From contig OW240912.1 in assembly GCA_933207985.1 (NCBI GenBank), positions 203,165,577 through 203,229,576 on the forward strand: a stretch of 64,000 bases of DNA, written 5' to 3'. The DNA is from Pelobates cultripes (taxonomy: Eukaryota > Chordata > Amphibia > Anura > Pelobatidae). Below the pieces are notes generated by a model that did not search any database, had not been told where the DNA came from, and worked only from the letters and a program-made list of their open reading frames with translations. A program made the position numbers and the translations under genes. Of the stretch, positions 1-10,984 are shown in pieces; the first letter of the stretch is position 1, and each line of letters opens with the position of its first letter.

Positions 1-530
1 GAGATTACCGCTCAGATCCCAGCTAAAACAACTGAACGCCGTACGAAAAACACATTCACCAAAACATAGTTTTAAAATACCGATTAAATATAAGGGAACA
101 AAATACCGAATGTCCCGGACCTCCCGAACGGCCTGGAAGCTCAGCGGTGTTCGTGCCGTCGAGTAGCCGTTTTTAGTACCATGCGCTCGACGACCAAACA
201 CCGCTGAGGGAACAAAGGATCTAAGATGGCCGACCGCCGCATGGTCGGTAGTCGAACGACGGCCACCTTGGAGAGCCTCTAATTACCGATTGCAACATTG
301 TTGCAATCGGTTAATAGGCGCCACACGCCTCTAAGTGTGTGGGCTATTAACTGGTGTTCTGTTCGGTTCCCGAACGGCCCGCAAAGGTGCCGTTCGTGAA
401 ACGAAAGGAAATCAGCTATCTGCGTTCGGCAGATAGCCCAGGTAAGAAATACAGCATTAACATACATTGTATTACACGCTGGAACACATAACATGAACCC
501 CATACCGGCAACCCTTAAAGAGACAGTACA
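1..530 (-). mobile_element. Partial LTR, truncated by window edge
   Basis: Read on the minus strand, this block shares its architecture with the solo LTR at 15,196-16,408. Both have CAGCGGTGTT, about 50 bases, then CGAACACCGCTGA, preceded by a GGTGGCCG-type segment and followed by CCGTTCG/CGAATGG-rich sequence. The likely LTR start (TGTACTGTCTC, minus strand) falls at about 530, resembling the TGTGACGAGACC start of the solo LTR. The other end lies outside the window. The 74-codon reverse ORF inside it has no recognisable protein. Homology is read by eye and is diverged. Whether internal retroviral-type sequence follows cannot be seen. Confidence 0.5.
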
Positions 531-3130
531 GAAATAATGTCCAAGTGGCTAGGTTTGCCACAGTGTGCATATACATATATTCGGCATTTGGTTGTATTTA
601 TAAGTAAATTGTTGTATGTACTTATGTAGAATGTGTATGTACTTGTGTATACTTGTTCATATACACTACTTGTGTATATGTATATGTACACGTGTGTAAG
701 TGTGAGTGTGTGCGTGTGTCTGTGTATGCTGGATATAAGCCTTCATGCATATCCTGTAACTCTTGGATGGAAATTCATGCATTCTTAATATAAGTAATTA
801 TTTTATTTCATTTTACTCTCCCTTTCTAGCACCATCTTCTTCATTGTTTGCTTGTTTTTTCTCTCTCTCTCCCCTCTCACTCTGTGATCTTCAGACAAGA
901 TATTTATGACCCTTTGCTAAGATGGTGTCTATTTTCTAGCAAACCTGTGTCTTATCTGCACTCATGTCGTTTTAACCCCTGTATCACAACTCAACTTTGA
1001 ATTCTATGTGTTGTCTTGCTCAGAAATGCTTTAGACTTGGGAAGGAGAGGTTCTCCTTAAAGCTTGTCATTGATAGTCCAATAAAAAAGATATTACAAGA
1101 TGCAAATTTTATGTTTTTTACATCTACATCACTGGAATAATACAGCTACAATTTTATATATATATCACACACACACACACTACATAGCACAATGACTTAT
1201 GGGGCTGGCATAGATTTTGTTTCCTGGGCTGCTTTGTATCCCCAGTCCGGCCCTGGGGTGCAGTAGGCAGTAAAGATACCTAGCTACCTCCTTGAAATTA
1301 GTTTTTGCTTGTTGGATGTCTGCAGATGTGACAGTTGTTACCCTCTTGAGCCCCCACCCATTAGGAATAGGTCAAAAGATATGAACAGTAATTGGGGGGA
1401 GGGGAGCGTGACAATGTTTCTTCCCTGCCACCACCTATCTATTTTTTTCTGCTGCCACCTACTGTCTGCAGATGGAGGCCTTATAAAAATAGCAGGGAGG
1501 GGACATACCATTCTCCTCCCACCACTAGCCATGACTCCTCTGTGCTTTATTTATAATGTTTTAACAGTAGTTTGTGTGGTGTTTTGATATCAAAACATGG
1601 ATGACTACGCATTTAACCCTTGCAGTGCCAAGGAGTTTTTAAATATTTATCTGCTGGTTGCTAGTGCTGGCACAGAACATATAGAAGAAATGTAAACCCT
1701 GATTCATTTATTTTGTGGATTTACAGGTTTGCCTGGTTCTGGCAGTATAAATCTTGTTATACAGGCTTCACATTAAAAATCGACTGATTACAGGATGGTA
1801 CCAAATGAGATGTGCACATTGCTTTGAAACTGGATCTCGCTTTAGTAAATATGCGAAATGCATTTCTAGTTAAAATGTGGTTAATTTATCTGAAATCTGC
1901 TTTTTCAAGGAATCCTAATGTGCTTTATTGTCTTGGAACTGACAACATATTGCTCAACCCAAACCTGTTCTGACAGATTTAAATGTACGGGAAAAATTGG
2001 AATGGTAAATATAATAAATATTGTATTTATAACCATATCTATATATACAAGTTCATGGACAGATTTCTCAGTTCGCAATATAATAAATAATGACTTTTTT
2101 GACATGCATTTCAAAACCCTTGGTTGGCAACATGGTATGGCTTATAGAAGTGTGAAAAATATCCACTTCAAAGTCAAGCTCAATAAACCTGAAAGATTTA
2201 TAAGTTACGGTGGTATTTACTAAGATTCTATTTGACTAAGAGTCATATTTTGAACTGCACGGTTCAAAATCTTGCAAGGCAAAAAAAAAAAATTCTGGCT
2301 TGTTACATTGACTACATCTGCAGTATAACAATTTGCAAAGCTTTTATCTCCACAGAGTTATGTCTGTGCCCACCATGAATTCAGGATGTGTAGACATCCC
2401 CAGAGACAGGAATAGTGCGTAACCTATTTCATTAGCATGAATTTGCAAGTCGGTCATAAAAAATTGTCTAGGCTAATACCAAGATGTCCTGGCATATACT
2501 ATGACCTACACATTTACAATGCAGCATACTCACTGTCACATTAGCTTTACAGACTATAATGTATTTAAAAATACCCAAGTTAGCAAAAAAAATAGGGAGT
2601 TAGTTATAACTTATAATTAAACATTGTGTAAGCCTTCCGTGGCTTTATTGTATCTCATTTTTCCAGGTCCTCCTCTATCCGAACCTAATACCTGCTCTTA
2701 GAAAACTAACCCACTTACAGTGGACATCCATCCTCTTGGGGGCCTCTGCAATGGTTTAATTTGGCATCTGGGTAATACAGACAAAACAGGATCTGGTTTA
2801 TTATCCCACATAACATATAGAACAGCAAGGCTGCACTAACCTGAGCATGCAAATATCAGAAGGATGCCTCTGGGATCAATTGATACAGCCTATAAAATGT
2901 AGCAAATTCAATTGTAAACTATATCTATTAATAAATAAAGATAACTCAGTATAACTCTACTTCTTGATGTAGAAGGACCATTACAGTTAGAACGTCAGCT
3001 TGTGTATAATATTGCCCCAGAGTATAGGCGATATATGTGAATTTATTGCCTTTGGAAATATACAGTTGAATATATGAAGCAATGTTGGAAAGCTGGAATT
3101 TTAAATTTGATGATAATGATCATGATAAAC
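531..3130. other. Non-coding stretch, no gene seen
   Basis: I see no supported gene. It holds a GT-rich low-complexity tract at about 650-730, a short (CA)n run after (TA)n at about 1,155-1,182, a pyrimidine-rich tract near 860-880 and a short poly-A at 2,281-2,292. The ORFs here (for example 1,309-1,587 and 1,918-2,223) show no domain, and oppose similarly long antisense ORFs. Confidence 0.5.
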
Positions 3131-3189
3131 CTTTTAAAGCATCTTACTCTTAACATTTGTTGTATTTTGGTTTTGTGCTGCCCTAGGCA

Positions 3190-3350
3190 TTAGGCATGTG
3201 CATGGGGAAAAATTTCGGTTCAGTTCAGCATTCCTAAATTCCAGACTTCTGCTATTCGGGACTTCGGCACTTCGGAACTTCAGCAACTTCGGACCTTTGG
3301 AATTTCGGAACTTCGGCATTTTGGAATTTCGGGACTTCGGCACTTTGGGA
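3190..3350. repeat. TTCGG-rich degenerate short-period repeat
   Basis: A run of GGAACTTCGG/GGAATTTCGG variants about 10 bases long repeats here. Related TTCGG/TTCCGAA wording recurs at about 7,655-7,760 and 61,560-61,640, always after a 'gtgcat/gtgcaat' motif, so it looks like an interspersed repeat family with internal tandem structure. The 93-codon reverse ORF across it (repeated KFRNSK/EVPNSR-like units) is just translated repeat. Confidence 0.5.
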
Positions 3351-3354
3351 CTTC

Positions 3355-4075
3355 TCTTGCAGCTGCTTAGTAGATAACTCCCTAATTCCCACGGTATTAG
3401 GGAGTTATCTACCAAAAGGCTGAAGGACCTAAATTGGTCTTTCAGACAAATTTACTAATACTAAGTAAAAAGGGGCATGTCTATTAAACAGTGAGCAAAA
3501 AAAAAAGGTCCCCCCCATCCTAATGTCCTTCCCCCTGGCCCCCACCCCTGGGCGGTGGGTGGGGGCCTAAATACTAATAAGGGGGGACCTAATGTCCTCC
3601 CCCCTGGCAAATTCCCCTGAGTGGTGGGTGGGGGCTCTAAATTAGAATAAGGGGGGGACTTAATGTTCACCCCCCTGGCCCCCACCCCTTATGTCCTCCC
3701 CCCTGGCCCCCACCCCTGAGCGGTGGGTGGGTGCCCTAAATTAAAATAAGGGGGGGGACCTAATGTCCACCCCCCTGGCCCCCACCCCTGAGCGGCAGGT
3801 GAGGGCCCTAAAGTAAAAAAATAGGGGGACCTATTGTCCTCCCCCCTGGCCACCACCCCTGAGCGGTGCGTGCCCTAAATTAGAATAAGGGGGGACCTAG
3901 TGCCTTCCCCTGGCCCCCACCCCTGAGCGGCGGGTGAGGGCCCTAAATAATGATAAAGGGGGGGACCTAATGTCCTCCCCTCTGGCCCCACCCCTGAGCG
4001 GCGTGTGTGGGCACTAAAGTAAAATGATGGGAAAGGGACCTATTGTTCTCCCCGCCGGCCCCCACCCACAAACTA
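3355..4075. repeat. Partial foldback element with G/C-rich minisatellite
   Basis: Bases 3,365-3,480 closely match 32,300-32,480 inside the complete foldback element (shared TAGTAGATAACTCCCTAATT, then ACCTAAATTGGTCTTTCAG). They are followed by the same minisatellite, with unit words CCCCTGAGCGG, GGTGGGTGGGGG, CCTAAAT and GGGGGGACCTAATGTCC. About seven or eight degenerate units of roughly 70 bases are present to about 4,075. The TTAA ends of the full element are not present here, so it is a truncated or internally rearranged copy. Confidence 0.75.
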
Positions 4076-4451
4076 ACACAATTGTTGATCAATTTGTTAT
4101 GTTTCTGTTTTTCACTTTACTTTCCATCGATAAAAACCTTATTAATACAGGGTGCTCTATGTGACATGCATTTGGGGTATATCTTTGCTTTGCATTACAT
4201 TTAAACACATAGGGAGCTATGTATTCTTTTAGAGGACAGCGCTCACTTGCTTCTTTAGATTTTTTGTTTTGTCCAAATTGATTGAATTCTTCTTTCTGTT
4301 CTATTGGATACTATTGGATACTGTAAAAATAAGAATTGGGGGGAAAAAATGTAAATAAAAGACATCAAGACACATGAAGGACCCCACCATTTAGTCACAA
4401 ATGGATAATAATCTATATTAATTATGAAAAATTTATTCATACTTAACTTCT

Positions 4452-6045
4452 GTGGCTGGAAAAGTATTTGAAAGGTTATTAAAGAATAATATTCAAGAAT
4501 TCCTTGAGAAGAACATGGTTATCAGCAAAAATCATCATGGTTTTATGAAGCACAGGTCATGTCAAACTAACTTGATTGCGTTCTACAAAGAAGTAAGTAG
4601 AAGTATAGATCAGGGTGTTGCAGTGGATGTGATCTATTTGGATTTTGCCAAGGCATTTGATACAGTCCCACACAATAGATTAGTGTTCAAACTCAAAGAA
4701 ATCAGTCTAGATGAAAATTCTTGTTCTTGGGTACAGTGGCGGCTCTAGACTTTGTGAGGCCTTAGGCAAAAATCAAACATGAGGCCACCACTAAATAAAA
4801 TAAATAGGATTGCATTGTGTGTATAAGGTGGGTAGTCAAACGTACTTTTTATCCCGGATTCATTCCCCTGGTGGTCCTGGGGATTCCCATCTGGTCTGCA
4901 GCTCCGTCAGATGCAGAGCTGCAAACCACGTGGTATGTATCTTGCGATCTCCAGAAGTATCAGAGCATTTTGTGGTAACCTGCGGCAACGCTCTGATTTG
5001 TTGGAGATCACGAAACACCTCAGTTTGCAACTCTGCACCCGGAGGAGCTGCTGACCAGAGGCTGTACAGGGCGCTTTCCTCCCAGGGCAGACTGAATGGA
5101 GGGGTGTTCCACCTGGCGGCACAACCTGTGTTGGGTACTCCGTCACAGACTGAGGACCCAACATGTCAGTCTACCCTAAGACGATTTTGGCGGCCGTGAG
5201 GCCCCAGTTTGCACAGGGCCTTAGGCGGCCGCCTAAATAGCCTAATTAGAGTGCCTCCTCTGCTTCGGCTTAAAAATAGAGTACAAAGAGTTGTCATTAA
5301 TGGTACATTTTCAAGCTGGACAGAGGTGGCAAGTGGTGTCCCTCAGCGTTCTGTTCTGGGACCCCTTCTATTTAACATGTTTATAAAGGATCTTGAAATA
5401 AGAATTGAAAGTCATGTTTCAGTGTTTGCAGATGACACAAAACTCTGTAAAGTAATACAATGTGAGCAAGATATTACTTGGCTGCAGAGGGATTTAGATA
5501 GACTGGGCACTCAAATGGCAGATGAAATTTAATGTTATGCACTTCAGCGTAAAGAATGCACAAGCAACGTATACCCTTAATGGAAGCTAATTAGAGATAA
5601 CAACTCACAAAAAGGACTTGGAAATTGTTATAGACAACAAACTATGCAACAATATGCAATGTCAGTAAGGTATTGTCATGCATGAAAAAGGGCATTCATT
5701 CTCGGGATGAGAATATCATTTGCCTCTTTATAAATCACTGATTAGACCACATCTTGAATATGCAGTGCAATTTTGAGCACCTGTTCTAAAGAAGTATATT
5801 ATGGCACTAGAAAACGTGCAGGCTACAAAATTAATAAAAAAAATGGAACATATCAGCTATGAAGAAAGGTTAACAAATTTAAACCTCTTTAGTTTAGAAA
5901 AACGTCGCCTCAGAGGGGATATGATATTATATAAATATATCTGGGGCCAATACAAACCATTGTGTGGAAATCTATTCACAAACCGGACTTTACATAGGAC
6001 ACGAGGTTATGCCAATGCCACTGGACCACCAGGGATTCGATATTA
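4452..6045 (+). pseudogene. CR1-like LINE reverse transcriptase, 5'-truncated, interrupted
   Basis: The coding parts are 4,452-4,735 and about 5,269-6,045. The first contains the GKVFERLL, HGFMKHRSCQTNL and IYLDFAKAFDTVPH motifs typical of CR1/Jockey-type reverse transcriptases (first catalytic Asp in YLDF). The second resumes with NRVQRVVING, SGVPQ, VLGPLLFNMFI and the catalytic FADD box, then the C-terminal YEERLTNLNLFSLEKRRLRGDM block. The same C-terminal block occurs at 18.7 kb, so both belong to one CR1-like family. The endonuclease and ORF1 are absent. An insertion sits between the two RT parts, and later stops (for example after the FADD region at 5,530) show it is dead. Confidence 0.9.
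4736..5268. mobile_element. Insertion (unclassified, possibly non-autonomous DNA transposon) within the CR1 RT
   Basis: The CR1 protein match stops abruptly after SCSW at about 4,735 and resumes at about 5,269, so about 533 bp was inserted between RT blocks. The insert begins AGTGGCGGCTCTAGAC and has GAGGCCTTAGGC near the start and GGGCCTTAGGCGGCCGCCT near the end. This resembles a repeat with related subterminal motifs. No clear terminal inverted repeat or target duplication could be fixed by eye. Its two ORFs (129 and 85 codons, opposite strands) resemble nothing I know. Confidence 0.6.
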
Positions 6046-6512
6046 TTATTTTTATATTATTTTATTTTACTAATATTATTAAAATAATATAATATTAAAA
6101 TAATAACATTATTTTATTATTATATTATTATTATTGTAATATTTGCATTATTTTTTTTAAAAACATTTTTTGTCCCCTCTCCCTGCTTGTTGCCTGGCCA
6201 GGCAGGGGGGACAAAAAAACATTTAAAAAAAAATAATGCAAATATTAAAATAATAATAATATAGTAATATTATTATTTTAATATTATATTATTTTAATAA
6301 CAATATTTTATTATTATATTATTATTATTTTAATTTTATTTTAAATATTTTTTGTCCCTCCTCCCTGGCCAGGCAACAAGCAGGGAGGCGGGACAAAAAA
6401 ACATTTTAAAAAAAAAATAATGCAAATATTAAAATAATAATAATATAATAATAACATAATATTATTACAATAATATAATAAAATAATATAATATTAAAAT
6501 AAAAAAATTAAA
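6046..6512. repeat. AT-rich nested palindromes
   Basis: Extreme AT sequence (ATT/AAT/TATT words) with two G/C islands, each carrying the palindromic core GCCTGGCCAGGC or CCTGGCCAGG flanked by TTTTTTGTCCC / GGGACAAAAAA. Around each island the flanks are inverted copies of one another (AATAATGCAAATATTAAAAT and complements). Such structure can fold into long cruciforms and is typical of a foldback MITE or its tandem duplication. No coding content. Confidence 0.6.
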
Positions 6513-6529
6513 ATTAAAATGCCCTCCCC

Positions 6530-6785
6530 TCACCCAGTTTACACACACTGCACAAACACACACACTGCATTATATACACACTGCATTCATTATATACACA
6601 CACAAACACACACACTGCATTCATTATATATACACACACAACGCACACACTGCATTCATTATATATACACACAAACACACACTCTGCATTCATTATATAC
6701 ACACACAACACACAAACACACACTGCATTCATTATACACACACACAACACACACTCTGCATTCATTCTATACACACACTGTAAAT
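6530..6785. repeat. CA-rich minisatellite
   Basis: About six degenerate units of 30-45 bases, each with CACTGCATTCATTATATA followed by a (CA)n run. The opposed ORFs of 93 and 103 codons are translations of this repeat, not genes. Confidence 0.85.
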
Positions 6786-6854
6786 AAATATTCAATTAAT
6801 GTAATTTTATTGGGATCTAATTTTATTTAGAAATTTACCAGTAGCTGCTGCATT

Positions 6855-6965
6855 TTCCACCCTAGGCTTATACTCGAGTCAATAAGTTTTCCCAGTTTTT
6901 TGTGGTAAAATAATTAGGGGCCTCGGCTTATATTCGGGTCGGCTTATACTCGAGTATATACGGTA
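6855..6965. repeat. MITE-like end with ACTCGAGTATA motif
   Basis: Contains GGCTTATACTCGAGTCAA and then CGGCTTATACTCGAGTATAT and ACGGTA at the boundary. This wording is familiar to me as the terminus of a widespread vertebrate MITE, but I cannot name the family with certainty. The matching other end is not visible within 300 bases. Confidence 0.45.
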
Positions 6966-7237
6966 ATACTTACCGTAATTTTCTTTTCCTGGATAGATCC
7001 ATGGCAGCATCACTAATGGGTAGCTCCTCCATTTTTGCTAACAAGACAGGAAATAGAAATAAAGATTATAAAAGAGACCTTCCCTCTCCTAACCTCCAGT
7101 GCAGTAAAACATCCATGAAGTAGAGAAAAAGGCAGAGTAACTGATGCTGCCATTAATCTATCCAGCAAAAGAAAATTACGGTAAGTATGAATACATTTTC
7201 CTTATTCCTGAATAATCCATGGCAGCATCACTAATAG
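6966..7237. repeat. Inverted and direct repeat module beside a tyrosine recombinase
   Basis: A perfect 22 bp inverted repeat lies at 6,966-6,987 and 7,167-7,188 (ATACTTACCGTAATTTTC and complement). The word CCATGGCAGCATCACTAAT occurs directly repeated at 6,999-7,017 and 7,217-7,235, with an inverted relative at 7,141-7,157. Position, just 3' of the recombinase fossil read on the minus strand, fits the split or inverted terminal repeats of DIRS/Ngaro-type elements. That assignment is inference from arrangement. Confidence 0.55.
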
Positions 7238-7239
7238 GT

Positions 7240-7645
7240 AATGGCCAAACTAACCTGCTTATACAGGGTAGGACCCAAGATACACAAAAGATACACAAGA
7301 TACAAAATATACACGAAACACATTTACAAATACATAAAGTTTAATTATAAATAACATAATTGAGGACCTCATGACCAAACTTAGAGTCCTTAGAAGCCCT
7401 AACGTCAATATAATAACGTTTCATAAATGTGTTATCTGAAACCCAAGTTGCTGCCCTGCAAATGCTCTTGAGAGGAATATTCTCTGCAGCTGCCCACAAA
7501 GAAAAGATACGTAGTCGAATGAGCCATAATGCCCTCAGAGACATGAACATTTTGTGACTCATAAGCTTTAATAATTGCAGTCACTATCCACCTACTTAAA
7601 GTAGGTTTGGGGGCCATCTGCCCTTTTGTGGGCTTCACCAAGAAT
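7240..7645 (-). pseudogene. Tyrosine recombinase C-terminus of a DIRS/Ngaro-like retrotransposon
   Basis: Two overlapping minus-strand frames (about 7,641-7,513 and 7,511-7,341) form one degraded tyrosine recombinase catalytic domain. The upstream frame gives SRWIVTAIIKAYE and GIMAHST. After one extra base at 7,512 the next frame gives RIFSLWAAAENIPLKSICRA, then ATWVSDNTFMKRYYIDV. Joined, these are the HxxR box (H-S-T-R) and the catalytic Tyr of phage-integrase-like recombinases as used by DIRS/Ngaro retrotransposons. The N-terminal half, RT and RNase H are not present upstream, so it is a 3' remnant. Assignment to DIRS rather than Ngaro is uncertain. Confidence 0.75.
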
Positions 7646-10600
7646 AAGAAATAGACATGTGCAATTTGTTTCGTTCCGAATGTACATTCGGACGAATTTC
7701 ATAAAATTCAGAACTTCGGATGTTTACGAATGTCTGAGGTTCGAATTGCTGAATTTCCGAATTTCCAAAGTGCGTCGGATTTAAAAAAAATGGCAAAACA
7801 AGAGCGGGAGGGAAAATTACGTGAATGATGACAGTTTACCAAATTATTCAACCAATGTTAGAGAAACTTTCCAGATAATTTGTCTACAGAAGTCAACGTT
7901 AACATCTATAGAAACTTTTGTAGATAAATAATTTGACTTTTTTTCTAACAGCTTTGAATCATTTGGAAATCCTGTGTCACAATGTAACTGGAAATCAAGC
8001 TCTCTGAGTCAACTGTCTTATATATTTTTCCAGATGCCCTAAAAGGAGTTTAGAAAAACAAACAAAAAGCAAGCGTTGTGAAATGTTATATGAACGGCTT
8101 AAGACGAGGCCTTATTTTAAGGAAATGCATAAAAACAGGGAAATATGTCTAGTCTCCTTTGGGGGGAAAAAAGGCCTAAAGAGTGATCCCAGCTTTTACT
8201 GCACTGTGAAAGGTCCACTGTTATCATAGTGGACATGATGGGAGGCTAGAGCTCATACATAACAAAAAATCCAGATTAATCATGAAGTAAAAATATGAAG
8301 TCTGTCATATGCAATCTCTTGTGAAGAATTTCCATTCCCTTTAGAATTTTATAGATACGACATTGGATACATGTATTGTAATTTTGTACGTGTGCAAGTA
8401 CAAAATGAGGATGGTGGAAGATCCCCAAAACTCTATCTTCCATAGATAATCTTGCTTTAGTGCAGTGAGATGCTATAGCCATCTGTTGTGCTTCATGTAA
8501 GATGTAGTCTGCCCAAGGTGATTACCATCATACACTAGACAAAATAGTCATTATGGGCTTTTCATAAAGAATATTTAAGTGACAGTGCCGCCGTAAACTG
8601 CCATACCCAAACAGCAAGAGATATACATGTTGGCCAACTTTGCAATTCAGTTTTCTATGAAGAATTTAGAGAGTGATGTCAAGAAAAGAGACAGCCGACC
8701 TGGTCAGATAGACAAGGGGAAGGGAAGTTAACCATTATTTTACTATGAACTTTAATATGCACCAAATTTGTCCAAGTGCCTGGGGGTTAAGGAAAGTTTA
8801 ATTAGCAGCTGCTAATATGCAATTAAATTATTGTTGCTATTCTGTTAGTAAATATCCTGCTGTGTGTTAAGACATCTAAAAGCTCCCGTGATCTATATTA
8901 AAATAGTAATTAACACCAAATAAAAAATCTCAATGTGTCATATTAATGCTCAATTATAGCCCTGCAGGCTCAAATCAAGCTGACAGAGATTAATGGGAGT
9001 TGCAATTTAACAATAGATAAAGGGGGGCATCTAAACACCAAGGATAACTTAACTTAATGTTCCTTACTTTAGCTGTAAAAGCTGGGTGGTTTCATTAAAG
9101 AATTGATTTAATACTATTATTTGTTTATTAATTATCTTTTTTTCCCAGCTTCTCTGCCACAAAATGACTGAATTAATGCCTGCCTTTCTTTTTTGACAAC
9201 TTACATTATTCTCGTTTTCCTCATACAGTGGGTTGCCAACAATGCATACCATACAGAGGTCACTATCTCTGACAGAGTCATCAAGCACTATAATTAGCTT
9301 CATTCACTCAGATGTTGAGAAACAAATGTTTATCTCTTTCATAAAAAATATTTAACATGGTCATGCAATTACATGGTAAATTAATACGAAAAGGCATAAT
9401 TGAATGTGTGACAAGAGCTGAATGTGTGACAAGAGCCTTATATCTCACTGCTAAAGAGAATATTTACTATATATTAGACATAATCCTAGTGTCACCCATT
9501 TGTATCTTTTTCTTAAGAAGGGCCAATGCTGGTGGTTGCACACTACAGAAAGAATGGGGCATCAGTCTTGAGATGATAGTATGTGTGTTTGTGTGTGTGC
9601 TGGGGATGCATTGTGTGTCTGTGTGTGTGCTGGGGATGAAGTGTGTGTCTGTGTGAGTGCTGGGGGTGAAGTGTAGTGTGTGTCTGAGTTAAGTGTGTCT
9701 ATTAGTTTGGTGGGTCTGGCTTACTATGTGCAACACACTGTGCACATGAAACTTACCCTTACCATGCTCATCACGTCCCCATCGCTGCTGCCTGACTCCT
9801 GTCTGCCGGCACCTGCATTAGGGAGCTCCGTGTCCTGCGGTCTGTGCTGCCCTGTGGGTGGTCAGCATGCCAGACACGAAGTGGAATTCTGATGCTCTGC
9901 AGCTCTGCCGCAGCACCTGACAGCAAAGTGAGCACTGACGTTCTGGCTTGCACTGCAGGTAATGCAACGGAACTTCAGTGCTGAACCTTCCCATAACCCT
10001 GAATGCCCAGGCAAACCCTTCACCCTGTTCACGACGCCCCTGACTTATTAGAATTTTGAAGTGGCCTTACTTCCCGCACTGGCGGAACAGCTGATCATGG
10101 AAAGCGAATGCTTTCCCCAAATGTTTATTACTTTATTAGATAACGAACGGGGCGGCAAAATGCTGCCCCTGTCAGAGTGCCGCCTGGAGCCATGGCTCCA
10201 TCGTGGTCTATGGTCGGGCCGGCCCTGCTTACAATCATCACTGTGCATATAGGAACCTAGAACTCTACAAACAGTAAACACATACTTGCGGTTAATATGC
10301 TAATCTATGCAGCTCCAAATTTAACATCCTCTTATATAATGTGCCTGACTTACACACTCCTCCTTTAGCTTTAATAAGTTCCATTTAATAGGATAAACCA
10401 GTAAAAAAAAAAAAAAAGTGTTTGTGTCTCTTCTACTGTACAATATTCATAAATAGCAAACTTAAAGTTATTTGCCCAGTAGCATTATGTAGACGAATGT
10501 CAAATCTGCCATAGGAAATACCCAGGCATTGATTGATATGTACAATTATGTAAAAGAGAACAGGCTCAGTTTCTTTAATTAAGTTTTAATATAATTGATT

Positions 10601-10980
10601 CTTTAAAAAATGGCAAATTCCTGGAGGAGCCTGCTTAAATTACTGTATTTTCTGTTAATTCAAGACAGGCAGGTTTTAAATAATCCAAGTTGATCATTTT
10701 AGAAGGATTTTAACTGAACATGTCTCTGAGGATCAGACCAGATTTTTAATTGGGGATAAATGTAAGGAAATTGTCAGCAACCATTCATTATAACACCCCA
10801 CACAAGCAAACTTGTACAGTAAACTTTCTTAGTGTTTTGCATAGTCTGAGTAGTTAGGGTTGTCATCAGAAATATTTTAATTCCTTCAAAAACTCTAGAA
10901 ACAGGTACACAAGCACACTCAGGCACACTTGCATACACACAAATACATGCATGGGGCATACAAACTCGCAGACATACGCA
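7646..10980. other. Non-coding stretch with minor repeats
   Basis: No supported gene. At 7,655-7,760 there is another TTCGGA/GAATTTC-rich repeat block related to 3,190-3,350. At 9,585-9,690 there is a GT-rich minisatellite (about four units with GTGCTGGGGATG). At 9,770-10,260 there is a G/C-richer block of possible repeat origin without recognisable protein. A poly-A tract lies at 10,403-10,417. ORFs in the interval are short and featureless. Confidence 0.45.
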
Positions 10981-10984
10981 TATA

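Noticed and set aside
6514..6830. Opposed 93- and 103-codon Cys/His-rich ORFs
   Set aside because: Translation of a CA minisatellite on both strands; not zinc-finger proteins.
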